Below, piece after piece: positions 23,291 to 34,900 of a stretch of DNA of 64,000 bases (its first letter is position 1; each line of letters starts with the position of its first letter). Under the pieces are notes generated by a model, which did no database searches, was not told where the DNA came from, and was given only the letters and a program-made list of their open reading frames with translations. The stretch comes from Tomocerus qinae (lineage: Eukaryota; Arthropoda; Collembola; Entomobryomorpha; Tomoceridae). The stretch spans positions 88,660,001-88,724,000 of the forward strand of contig CM034546.1 of NCBI GenBank assembly GCA_020055645.1. Reading direction: 5' to 3'. The position numbers were made by a program, and so were the translations under genes.

Positions 23291-26200
23291 TTAATGATCA
23301 TAAATTGGTAATGGGTGAGCTTCGGTATTAAAAACCCAATGATTCAAATCAAATATTGGTTTGTCACTGAATAGTAAATAAAAGTACTTCAAGGTTTCTC
23401 CCAAAAAGAAGGATTCCATCATATCTCGGGGTCGCGTATTTTCCGGATGCAATACTGAGCCAATAGAAGTGAAGCCATTCGCTACTTTAGTGTATTTTAG
23501 GAAGCATTGGAAAATTTCCCAACCCCACTGTTGATAAATTTTATCGCCTGTGATTTGATACAGATACCACAAACTTTCGACTGTTTCTGGTCTCAATAAA
23601 TTATGGGCATCGTTTGATTTGATGAAAAAGTCGGAATCAGCATCATTCTAAAAAAAGTGACAAACAAAAGATTTTTTAAATTAAAATTAACAGTGAAATC
23701 TCAAAGAAGAATCAATGGCTGAAGTGCACAAAATCAAAAATTGGTTCATACTTCTGTTTTGAAATACACTATCTCGGGACTAAGACCTGTAGGAGTTCTA
23801 TGATACGTCTCGTAGCAAGTTTTCAGCAAACTCTTTGCCAAGTCCATATGATAGGTGGTCCCAATTCCATGAGCATGTCCTAATGCTAGTGTACCACTCA
23901 AAAAGCAAACAAGATGATCCTGAAATATATCGTGAAATAAATTAACAAAAAATAAACATCTTTATGTAAAACTACGATGATTTAGATTCATAAAAACGTA
24001 TGTGAATTATCAGGTCATATGCGCTGGTCATACAAAATTGTTGCTGTATGTTATAGATTATTAATTAATCAATATTCGGAAGTAATTTGAGATTTGAATG
24101 AAAATTACTACGTATATTTTTCAAATTCTTTTGATAACCACTACACCCCATCCTTAAGCATTATTTTTATCATATAATTGGTCATTAATTACCATTTTGG
24201 GTCGAAAAACCTTTCCCCCATTGTCCAGCTCGCCAACGTACGTTAGATTAGAGAAAGGAGTGTTTCGAACCAATTTATGTTTTATTCCTTCCACTGCTAG
24301 CAAGTAATCGTCCTTCAAACTGAAACATGATAATATAAACAATATTATTTTATTTTATTATCCACAAATGAGATTCTAAGACATTAAGCAATTTAACTCC
24401 AACGATTTAAAAAGAAATCTCAACAATATCTAAAAACGAGTCAGCTTAGTCTATCATAGTATTAGCATTCAGTCTATAGAACGTGGAAGTAAGAAATATA
24501 TGGGTAGGTCATCATTTATGACTGAATCCGAGAAAATTTTATACATACCGTAAGAGATACTGCAGTTTTCACAACTTAGTAAGCTGTGCTAGAATAATAA
24601 GTGCATATTAAAGTTTCGCAAAATTCTACACTTACAAATCGATTGTTTTTCCAGTTTGAATATATTGTTTAAGTAAATACTCGTAGTAGGAGTCTCCTCG
24701 TGCACCTAAAGTTATTACAGATGATGCTCTGAAGTTGCCAGATGTCGGTGAGATGTGAATACCAACAAGGCCTTCCGTTTTTGGCAATTTATGAATGTGT
24801 CGAGAAACATTCATTGCAGTATCCTAAAAGTGACGCAAATAACAATGAAATAGTACAAAAGTTATTATATATGTACTTATACAAGTACATAGTACAAGCC
24901 AGAACTATATACACAAAGTCTATATGGCTTATAGCTCCTAAACTGCGGCTGCTACGGAATTGAGGCGACCACCATTGGAAAGAGGGATAACTTAGAAATA
25001 AAATGGGCTATAAGAATATTTTTATTGAGCTGCGTTTTGCAGTTTAAAAATCAAGAAGTCGAAGGCCAAAATGTTAAATTTTCCAAATAAACATAAAATT
25101 CTCTTTAATTAATTTGTTCGTCGTTTTACGGTGATTGTTTGCAACGATTTCCAAACGATGTTTCCTCTTAATCCTTCGCTAAACCACAACCACACACACT
25201 CGAAATGGTATTCCTAATTCGAATGAATGAAATGAATCAGTTCTATTTTTGTTACCTCGTACACAGAATTTTTGGTAGCACGGGACAAATCTCTCATTTC
25301 AACTTGAAGAGTTGTAACTTCTGAGGTTGTGCTGTCTGGATTCCAGGTAGGCCCATGAGCAACTTTTGTTTTGAGATTTATATCTGAGAATGGCACACCA
25401 GATCTAAATTTAATGTAAAAACGATTATGCTATTTTGATGTTTTAAAATAATCCATAAATGTAGTTTAAAAGTGTATTAAGTCCTGGTATACATACTGTG
25501 TCTTATATCCAACTAGTAAAATTGTTCCTAATTCTTCAGCTTTTGAAAGAAACATTTTATCACCAGATAGATGATATGCACTTAGTAGTCCACCCAAAAC
25601 TCGAATTGTTGTTTCGAATAAATTTACGTTTCTATTAACATCGAACGATAAAGAATTCTCCACCCAGTCTCTTGCTTCAAAAAACTCTGCAATTTAAAAA
25701 TCGAGAATTAATATGTTAAGGTTGGCTTTAAACAGCTAAAAGTTATCTTGCAAAGATCAACAAGTAATTACTCAAGATAGTATGATGTAATTATATTGTA
25801 TATATAATTGAATGAAAGTTTCATAATAATTTTAAAATTATTACTCTACCTGTCTGAAGACCCATAATCAACATTGTATCTAAGGAATCCACAAGAGTTA
25901 ACCCCAGACCAAACCAGTCCTGTCCAGCTCCAGTAATCGGTTTCAGATGGTCCATTCCCCAAGCATAATTTTTGTAACCTTTCCATGCATGCAAAAATGC
26001 TTCAACAACTGCTTCTTGGCGAGTATTTTCAGGTCCTATAACAATGATAGAACTAAGTAGATTCAAAATCACGACATAACTATTTAAGTTTGCAGATTAT
26101 CCTGTTTACTGTGTACCATTAAATTTCAAACGCATCCAATCTGGCTTGAAGTCTCTAGTACTGGGTGGGATAGGAGGGCGAGTAGATTTTCGAAAATTGT

Positions 26201-26975
26201 TAAGAGGGATTACTGGATCTAATGAAATCATGCTTCGAATATTTTCTGCAACTTGGTTGCTGACCTACAGGAAACAATAATTTTTGTTACTTTGAATTCA
26301 AATTTTCTAGGGATTGATTGATTATCTTGAAATAATGCACACTTTACATAGGTAATATTGGTATTTAAAATTACATACGTAATTATTTTGATTGAAATAA
26401 AAGGTCTTACTCCGTTACGATTGTAGCCATGTCCATAACTATCAACAAAATCTGGTTGCAAAGCTCTTGGTATAGTTGGTACATTTTCAGTTGATTTTGG
26501 TAACCTCATATGATTTTTGCGAAAAACCGCCTCTACCTCATCCCACGGCTTTTGTGATGATAAAATATTATTTTTAACTCTATCTGCTTTAGCTGATTCC
26601 GAAATTGCTTCCCTGACTCCACTCCCCACATCCCCTCTACGGCTGTCTCTATACCCATCAGCAAGTATATTCTGCGAAGGCGATCTAGTCACTGTGACCG
26701 CAAACAGGCTGAATACGACAAGAATTAGAAACGTCATTAGGCAAAAACTTTTTTGAAATCTTGAAAGACGGTTCCACCACTGAAATGACAATGTTTTTTG
26801 CAAACACAATTATGAGCAAAGTAACATACCAATGTAAATAAGATATTTTCTTATAAATTAAAGACATTACCCGACGTAAATTTTTTCTTTTAAATGAAGG
26901 ACTAGATTGATGACTTTGGTGATAATCTGGTGCCGATGCTGGCACATAGACCGATATATAGGAAGGGTCTTGCAT
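23291..26975 (-). CDS. MAN1B1: ER mannosyl-oligosaccharide 1,2-alpha-mannosidase (GH47)
   Basis: Class I alpha-mannosidase that trims the middle-branch mannose from Man9GlcNAc2 in the ER/early Golgi and marks misfolded glycoproteins for ERAD. Ten coding exons on the minus strand: 26975-26871, 26779-26411, 26264-26117, 26035-25850, 25686-25497, 25403-25256, 24823-24636, 24319-24193, 23919-23752, 23647-23291. All junctions are GT-AG and phases close to 661 residues (the human protein has 699). It is a type II membrane protein: cytosolic residues 1-46, membrane segment about 47-66, a stem, then the GH47 domain from about residue 208. Family hallmarks seen: [73 protein letters not shown] and the C-terminal [10 protein letters not shown], whose Thr binds the catalytic calcium. 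It looks intact. It is divergent with GTF2H4, 5 kb apart. Confidence 0.96.
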
Positions 26976-27752
26976 TGTGGTGCTACGTTTTAATACAATA
27001 TTATAATGTTATTATCACTCATTTAATTATGCTTATCAAATAAGCAGCTTATATCTACATGCTATATACATAAACTTTGATTTGACTTGTGATTTAGTTC
27101 CTTTATTCCTTTCCATTATCTGTAGTTCCAGTTTTGCTTAAGCAATGTTAATTAATTTGTATATTATACGTTAGCGTAGACAACATATTATAAAGTAGCT
27201 CGTTTATTCATTGTTTGAATAAAATCGTCCTACACTGTACAGCTAAGCTACAAATACAAATGCCTATGTATATAATGTGTTGTCATTAACTTTCATGTCT
27301 CTTAACTATACAAACTTTATATTAGCCAATTCATACTTTGCATTTGCATATACGCAGAGTAGAGTAATACGTAGTTAAAGTTTTTATACTCTTACCAACT
27401 TTTCGCTTTACATTGTGAGCCGTTGGTAAGAGTCAAAGGACTGTGGCCCAAAATTTTGGCTCCGGGAGACAAAATCTGCCTCCAACTTGTTCTCGACTTT
27501 CCCGTCATAGTGGCGCTGAGACGAAAATAGTAAAGGAAACCCCTTATCGCTAACTAGATCTAGCATTTATTTTCGAAAACAACGCACTTTTTCGAGAGTG
27601 AAAGGTACCTCAATTACTTACCTTACACTCTCAAAGAGTGGAGATTAGAGTGGGAGTGTTTATTAAAAATATGGGCCTTAGTCTATATATATTTTATATT
27701 ATATCAATAATATATCTAATGTCTGTCTGGTTCTCTTTGAACTTTGAGAATA

Positions 27753-27867
27753 TTATCAGGGCCGCAGCCAGGGGAGAAGAAAGGAATTTTTACCTTCCAA
27801 AAATTTTTCTTCACTTCTAATCCGTCGGGCCCCCTCCGAAATTTTTTTCTGGCTGCGGCCCTGATAA
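27753..27867. mobile_element. Small palindromic MITE, AGGGCCGCAGC family, copy 1
   Basis: Ends TTATCAGGGCCGCAGCCAGG and its near-complement CTGGCTGCGGCCCTGATAA, 115 bp in total. A second, more diverged copy is at 34953-35038 in a GTF2H4 intron. Confidence 0.7.
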
Positions 27868-27875
27868 AAATTACG

Positions 27876-28256
27876 GGTTGGATTGGACATAACGGTGCGC
27901 AAATTTCTAAGTCCCACAGCACCACTATATCTCGGAATATTTAGACGTGACCCCCCAATGTTTCATCGGATCTTTATCGGACATGACCTGAAAGTCACGT
28001 TTCCACCCTCCCCACCCTCTAACCTAACCTAACCTAACCTAAATGAAATAAACATAATGACCAATTTTAGGTGTAAAACCGGTGGAATGTCATTTTGCTC
28101 CATACCCCCGTCGGGTAAGGGGAGGGTGGAAACGTGACCTTCAGGTCATGTGCGATAAAGATCCGATGAAACATTGGGGGGTCACGTCTAAATATTCCGA
28201 GATATAGTGGTGCTGTGGGACTTAGAAATTTGCGCACCGTTATGTCCAATCCAACC
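27876..28256. mobile_element. Palindromic element with telomere-like core, copy 1
   Basis: Arms of about 140 bp: GGTTGGATTGGACATAACGG at the left and its complement at the right, containing GTGACCCCCCAATGTTTCATC and its complement. The asymmetric centre carries four consecutive AACCT units (about 28021-28040), the arthropod telomere repeat read on the other strand. The element starts 8 bp after the end of another MITE. Confidence 0.8.
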
Positions 28257-29462
28257 AAATAACGGCTGATTAAATCTTGACCATTCGCATACATTTATAT
28301 TTATATTTCACAATCAATATACCTATGCTAGTATTGAAGTATCTCTTCCTTGTTCGTCACCACTCACCACCCACAAAACACCAAATCACACGTGAACAAA
28401 AAACCTGGATCACTGTTGACTGTCAACTGGGATTAAACTTATACTGACGTGTACGTAACGTATTATAGTACAAAAGTAAGTGGATTTCAGTTTTTCAGAT
28501 CGCTGTAAGTGTATAGCCTAAAGATTGTCCATATTATTATATGTCAATGTCATTGTCAGCCATGTCAGCCACATTTGTCACATAAAACAGCTGGCTGCAG
28601 CAGAGGATTGATTAGCCTGGTGAAAACAGTACTTTTACAAGTTTATTTCAATTCCTTTCAGAGAAATTACGAATTGAGAGTCAAATAATAGAATTTGAAA
28701 TAGAAGTTGTTCGCCATCCGTTAAAACTTAAATCTCAATCAAACATCTCAATGCAGTTGATCGGGAAAATTCACTTGTATTTACTTTACGATGTGGACGA
28801 AGTCGACAGTCGACGTCGACACTACCGACTACACTGGGCCTCAGATTGTGGTCAATCTCACTCACTCAAACCTCAACTGCTAATGGCTGAAAAACTGATA
28901 GGATCACAAAAATTGCTGATTACGAATTCACGAATCTGCGAATCATCAGACATATATTTTATGTTAATTTGAATGACGACAATGGTAAGTTGAAGTCTGA
29001 GGTTAATTTATGGTGGGCTGGGTAGGTTATTTTTAATACTTACGACTATGAATATAACTCGAGTGACGTTAAATACAACTGCTGGCAATAAAGCCAGCAC
29101 AGAAAAGAGATTTGATATTTTTAAGTATATTTTTGAGTGTATTCAGTTTCAGTATATTGTAGTCAGTTTTGTTCAGGCGGGCGGCGGGTGCTTGGTCTTT
29201 CATGATTATTAGCCTTGCTCAATCTTATTAGAGAGTTCCAAGGGCAGACATTTCACTGCCCAGATAGCAATTGAGTAATTGAGCCCCTGCCATCCTTATC
29301 CGTGACCTATGATGGAGTATTATCAAGGCTTCGTGTACTCACTCATAGTGAGGCAGATGGTGTGTGTGTATAGTAAGGTTGGTTCACTTGGGTGTTTGGG
29401 AAATGAAAAATCAGTTTTTTCATTTCTGGATCCAAACTTGATGGTTGGAATGCAGTAAACGG

Positions 29463-29736
29463 TGCGTGAAAGTTAGAGTCCGAAGCTACCTCTATATCTC
29501 GGAATATTTAGACATGACCCCCCAATGTTTCATCGGATCTTTTTCGGACATGACCTGAAGGTCACGTTTACACCCTCCCCACCCCCGACGGGGGTATGAG
29601 GAAAATGACATTCCACCGGTTTTGGACCTAAAATCGGTCATTATGTTTATTACATTTAGGTTAGGGTTAGGGTTAGGTTAGGGGGTGGGGTGGGGAGGGT
29701 GGAAACGTGACCTGTAGGTCATGTCCGATAAAGATC
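29463..29736. mobile_element. Palindromic element with telomere-like core, copy 2 (truncated)
   Basis: Same family as 27876-28256: shared TATATCTCGGAATATTTAGA, GACCCCCCAATGTTTCATCGG and the GTGGAAACGTGACCT arm. The centre reads (TTAGG)-type units with two TTAGGG variants at about 29656-29685, on the opposite strand relative to copy 1. The right arm stops abruptly after GATAAAGATCCG at 29736, where the 29737-31270 repeat begins. Confidence 0.75.
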
Positions 29737-31270
29737 CGAACTTGACAATTGTGTGCTTCCTATGAATTGTGATGTAAATAGTATAAAATATTAAATGCCG
29801 TTTCGACCAAATTTAAGATTTTATAATAAAATAAATAAAACCTGAAATTACTTATAGGGCGGAAATAAATCTATTTCGCATTTATATGCAAATTGGTAGT
29901 AAAATTTAATTTTTCGAATGCTTTTCATTATGATAGCCAATATTAATCGATTTTGATTTTCTTTTGATTTTTGTGCTCCATATTAATCAATTTTGATTAT
30001 TTGGATTCTGAATATTAATCAATTTTAATTTCTTGTTTATTTTGATACTCAATATTATTCAATTTTGATTTTATGTTTATTTTGATACTCAATATTATTC
30101 AATTTTGATTTTATGTTTATTTTGATACTCAATCTTAATCTAGTTTGATGTTTTGTTGATTTTCATAGTCAACAATTATCTATTTTGATTTTCTGTTGAT
30201 TTTCATAGTCAATATTAATCTATTTTGATTTTCTATTGATTTTAATAGTCAATATTAATCTATTTTGATTTTCATTGATTTTAATAGTCAATATTAATTT
30301 TATTTTCAATAAGATTTTTTCAATAATTATAAATATTGATCTAATTTGAATTACATTTTACTAATCAAAATAAATCTATTTCTATTATTATTCCACCAAA
30401 AAATGTGTACACGGTCCTCTTCACTCAGGCGAGCTTCTGTTACGGCTTTCCGTAGTTTTTTTCATTTTGGTACTTTGAAGAATTTTGTTATAAAAATGAA
30501 AGAAAATAAAAACTTACAGGAAGCTGTAACAGAAACTTGCCTGAGTAAAGAGACTGTGTGCACGTTGTTGGTAGAATACTTGTTGAAATGAATCTATTTT
30601 GACCACTGAAATGAGCAGTAATTAAATTTTGATCAGTATTGATCACAAATCAAAACCTACAGCAAGCCGTTAAAGAAGTTTGCCTGAGTAAAGGGGACCA
30701 TGTGCACATTATTGGTAGAGTGATAGCAAAAATAGATGTATTTTGATCACTAAAATGTACAGTAATTCAAATTAGATCAATATTGATCATAATTAACTAT
30801 CAAAATCAAAAAACTTCAAAATAGGTAATATTTGAATTTTTGAATATCAAAACAAACAAAATGGAATGCAGATTAATGAATTTACAACGACTATGAAAAA
30901 TAATGGAAAATCAATCAAAACAAATAGAAATTTAAAGTGTGATATTATTTAACTATTAAAATCAACAGGAAACCAAAATAGATTAACTTTGAGTATCAAA
31001 ATCAACAGAAAATCAAAACAGATTAATGTTGACTATGAAAATCAACAGAAAATCAAAATCGATTAATGTAGACTATGAAAATTATAATTGAAGCTACCCA
31101 TTTATAGGAAACACATCGAACTTTTAATGTCTATTTAATGCCACTCTTTCATTTTGACATCAAAATGAAGACATATAGTGAGCGCGCGGTATCTCAGCAA
31201 CTTAAGGCCCGATTTGAACTAAAATCAATAGGGTTCGTCACCAGTCCATAGGCATTGTTTAGGCCTAATT
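29737..31270. mobile_element. Large inverted repeat with 40-bp tandem units, TCGCCTG family copy 2
   Basis: The left part (29737-30480) and right part (about 30500-31270) are inverted relatives of the element at 15948-16526. The outer right end matches, in reverse, the CCTATGGACC / GCGCGCGCTCAC segment of copy 1. At 29930-30300 about nine to ten copies of a 40-bp unit, roughly ATTTTGATACTCAATATTATTCAATTTTGATTTTATGTTT, run in tandem; about three reverse copies lie at 30955-31080. A TCAGGCGAGCTTCTGTTACGG segment at about 30426 has counterparts in reverse (GTAACAGAAACTTGCCTGA and a similar AAGTTTGCCTGA) near 30530 and 30680. Non-coding. Confidence 0.65.
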
Positions 31271-31941
31271 TGGTCTTTGCGTATTTAAGAATGGAACAGT
31301 TGTACTGAAACCCAGGGGGTCGGTTATCCTAGTACATATTATTAGGTATATCTGCCAAGGATAAGTTATACTAGTACGCAATTGCCTCGTTATACAGAGG
31401 GAAGAGTTATACTACGACATATTATGTAGCATAGTATAAAGTGTAAGTTACTGACACCTACTGGCATCTTGGCTGGCGATTTGCCCGCCCGTAAAAATTA
31501 TTCATCGGCCCTTGCCCGTGAAAAATATTGAAACTCATGCCCGTGCATGTACCCGTGCAACTCTCTAACCTCTAGTCATCTCAGTTCACAGTCAGCCCTC
31601 AGCAGTAGAGGATAGTCGGATAACTTTCTGATTTCGTTTGGTGTTTTAATTTAATATGGTTATAAGCGCCAAAATTACACATTTCGAGCTGTACACGTGG
31701 TTTACAACCCGTGGTAGAATTGAAATAATATTACTTGTTAAGTTCGTTGAAAAGTTCTAAAAAGAAGAAAGAAAGGCTTAAACACTGAAATAAATATGAA
31801 ATGCGGCTAAGGGCTAAGGCTAAGCTAAGCTCATTATTACTTTTATTACTCATTAACCAATCACCATTTATGATTTAATTTGTGATAAGTGTGTGGTCAG
31901 TCTTTTAAGTGGTTACCGTAGGTTAAATAATAATATCAATA

Positions 31942-34900
31942 ATGAGTATTTTGCAACATTTTGTGGAATGCAAAAGTCTTTTGGACTATCTAAAAACGTT
32001 ACCGAGTCACGTTCTAGATGATTTATATGGTTATCCAGCGCCGTGTCTGGCTATTTTCAGGTATACACCTATCACATCGTATTTTCTGATTTATTATTCT
32101 CTTCCTCTACGGACAACTAATAAAAATACATCAAAAGCAATGGTCAATGGTTGAGTTGGTTATTCATAGACTGAGACCTAGAGCTTTCTTTGAAAATTTC
32201 CGGTTACTGCGTCCCGTTTGCAGCAACCCAACCCGGCCCCCCTCAGATGTTGGATGTCTACCAAACTACCAATAACAAAATCACTGAGCATGTGTCAATG
32301 TCAATGATGTGTTAAAAAGAAAGGAACGGACCTTCAAACATCAAAATTTGTGTTACATCAAACGTGACGTGGGGTAGGGGTAGGCTGACCATCCGTCCCG
32401 TTTTTAACGGGATCGTCCCGTTTTTGATGACCTGTCCCGGCGTCCCGAAAGTGTCCCGTTTTAAGAAACGCGTCCCGTTTTTTAGAAAAGATTGAAAAAT
32501 ATCTAATTTAATGACTACTACGAACGAAAAAGGAAAATTTTGGCTAAAAATTACAAAACTTTTCGCGCTTCGCGCGATTAATGGTAAAACTTAAGCAATC
32601 TAAATACATATAGGTTTTTCTCAACAAAAGGACCTAACATTTTCATGGTTCGCACAATTGTTTGGAAACTCTTTAGGCCGTTTTAGGGAAAATAAACACT
32701 CATCGTACGATTATGAGGAAATTGTAGACTACATTGTAGACCATTTTTGGCAAACAAAACTTAAAATTAATTAGCTTCGCGCGATTATACGATTTTTTGT
32801 GTATTTTCAGCAATAAGAGGTTAAAATTAACGCGCTTCGCGCGATTATAATTGTCTTTCATGGTTATTTTCGACAAATACAGCTTAAAATTTTCGCGCTT
32901 CGCGCGATTTTATGCCATCTTTTTTAAATGTTGGGCAAAAGTATCTTAAAATTAACGCGCTTCGGGAAAATATTCCTAATATACATGGTTTAATGGCATT
33001 ACCCCCGTCGACTTCTAAATACAATACTGTATAGTGTCCCGTTTTCCCTTCGTCAAATTATGGTCAGCCTAGGTAGGGGTGTGTTGTCATGAACCTAGCC
33101 CCTGTTTGCTGGGATGGAGCCGCACAAGGGTCTAGTATCGTTAGCTCTAAAAAATGCATCCTATTTGGCCACGGAATCCGTGTGAAAACAGAGGTGATGG
33201 CCGATTTTTTAGAGCTAACGATACTAGACCCTTTTGTGCGGCTCCATGCCAGTACACAAAGGGGGGGGGGTCAGGGGAACCTTTTGGGAGGATTGTCAGT
33301 TAATTGTGTCAAAACGAAAGGTCATAAAATATTAGAGTGTAAAATTATAATAGAGTGCTTAAAATTTGATAATAATTTGCTTTAAAAAGGGTTTTAAATG
33401 GCATTTAACCCTTGTCTAGAGGTATACCCAATTGCCTCAGCAAATGGGTCTAGTATCGTTGGCTCTACCAAATGCATTCTGTTTGCCACTGATTCCGTGG
33501 CAAACAGAGGTGATGGCCGACAATGAGGTAAGGTGGAAATGAGGGGAGGCGGCCAGAACTGATGTTACCATGGATATTCTGGCCGCCTCCACTCATTTCC
33601 ACCTGCCTAAATCCAGCCGTAGTAGTCTTCGTCGGTCGGCCGGAAGGCGTCCGGCCACTAACCAAAACTAACAGTGGCCGACGCGGCCCGGCCACTATTA
33701 TTGCCATTTACTGGCCGGCTGGTTCCGATCTCTGCTTTAACGTGACTAGCCTGACTAGGTGAATAACCAACTCGACCAACGCCAGTCAAAAATGTGAAGA
33801 ATGTGATTTATTTTAACAGAGAATTGCCAAAATTAGCACAACATACTGTTCTTCGAATTCTGTACGTCGAACAAGCTGTTCCCCAGGCAGTTGTTGGTTC
33901 GTGGGTTTCGTCAGCCCATGTCAAGTAATTATTATTCAATATAATATATTATATATAGACAATATATTATTGCAGATTGCAGTTGATAGTAATAATATTA
34001 GTAGTATAATAAACGTGATAATACCAATTACCAAATAGTGATGACAGATGACGGTGACCAATGATAATTTTTGTGCTGTATTATATACTGTTCCTACAGA
34101 GAACATTCAGAGGCTGTGAATGCATTGTCAACATTAAGAATTTGGAATGACATCGCCATGCCTGGAGGTTTACCTGGTTGGACACTTAATCATAAATACC
34201 GTCATAATCTCAAAGTCGCCTTGCTTGGAGGGTACAGTACAGTACAGATTACTTTACTTGATTGGCAATATGACAATTGATTTTTGAATTGAGTTAAAGT
34301 AATGAGTAAAAGTAAATTGTTATTGTTCCTTTTTTAGAGGAAAGGCATGGACAAACAGTGTTAATTTAGAAGCGGATGGCAAACCTCGATCAATAAAAGA
34401 TTTAGACGCTTACGCTCTTGGGAGATGGGAAGCAGTATTGCATTATTTGGCAGAAAAGCAGCAACAAGAAGACAGTGTATCTAGAGATACTATACTTACT
34501 CTCACACATGCTGGTCTAATGTACGCATTAATACGAAATTCAAAATTTCAAAATATTTTGAAATCCGAATAAAAATATGATTTTATTCAAATTCTCAGAG
34601 TTTTACTCCTCCAATTTACTAATAAAGTACATTTTCGGAAAGGCAAACGAATTAGCCAGAATTTCATTTGGAAACATTTTCTATCATTGCCCCAGATTAT
34701 ATACATTTCATATTTTTTAATGTTGAAATCTGGTTAGAAATTCAGATAAAATGTTCAACCATTGTGGCTTCTAAATAATCAAAAAAATAGAAAATTTTCT
34801 CAAAGGAAAGTTTAGTCAATGCGTATGCCATTCCAAAATTGAACTTCATTAGAAAATCGGAGTAGGACTTTAAAATTTGAATCAAAAATGGTAAAAACTC

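Larger units (their letters stand above)
26976..31941. other. Intergenic region between divergent MAN1B1 and GTF2H4
   Basis: Holds both genes' upstream regions and a cluster of mobile elements: 27753-27867, 27876-28256, 29463-29736 and 29737-31270. Between these I see no coding sequence; the short open frames are not protein-like. Confidence 0.55.

Noticed and set aside
29930-30300. Regular 40-bp repeats resembling a CRISPR array
   Set aside because: The repeat units are contiguous with no unique spacers, and the context is animal nuclear DNA.
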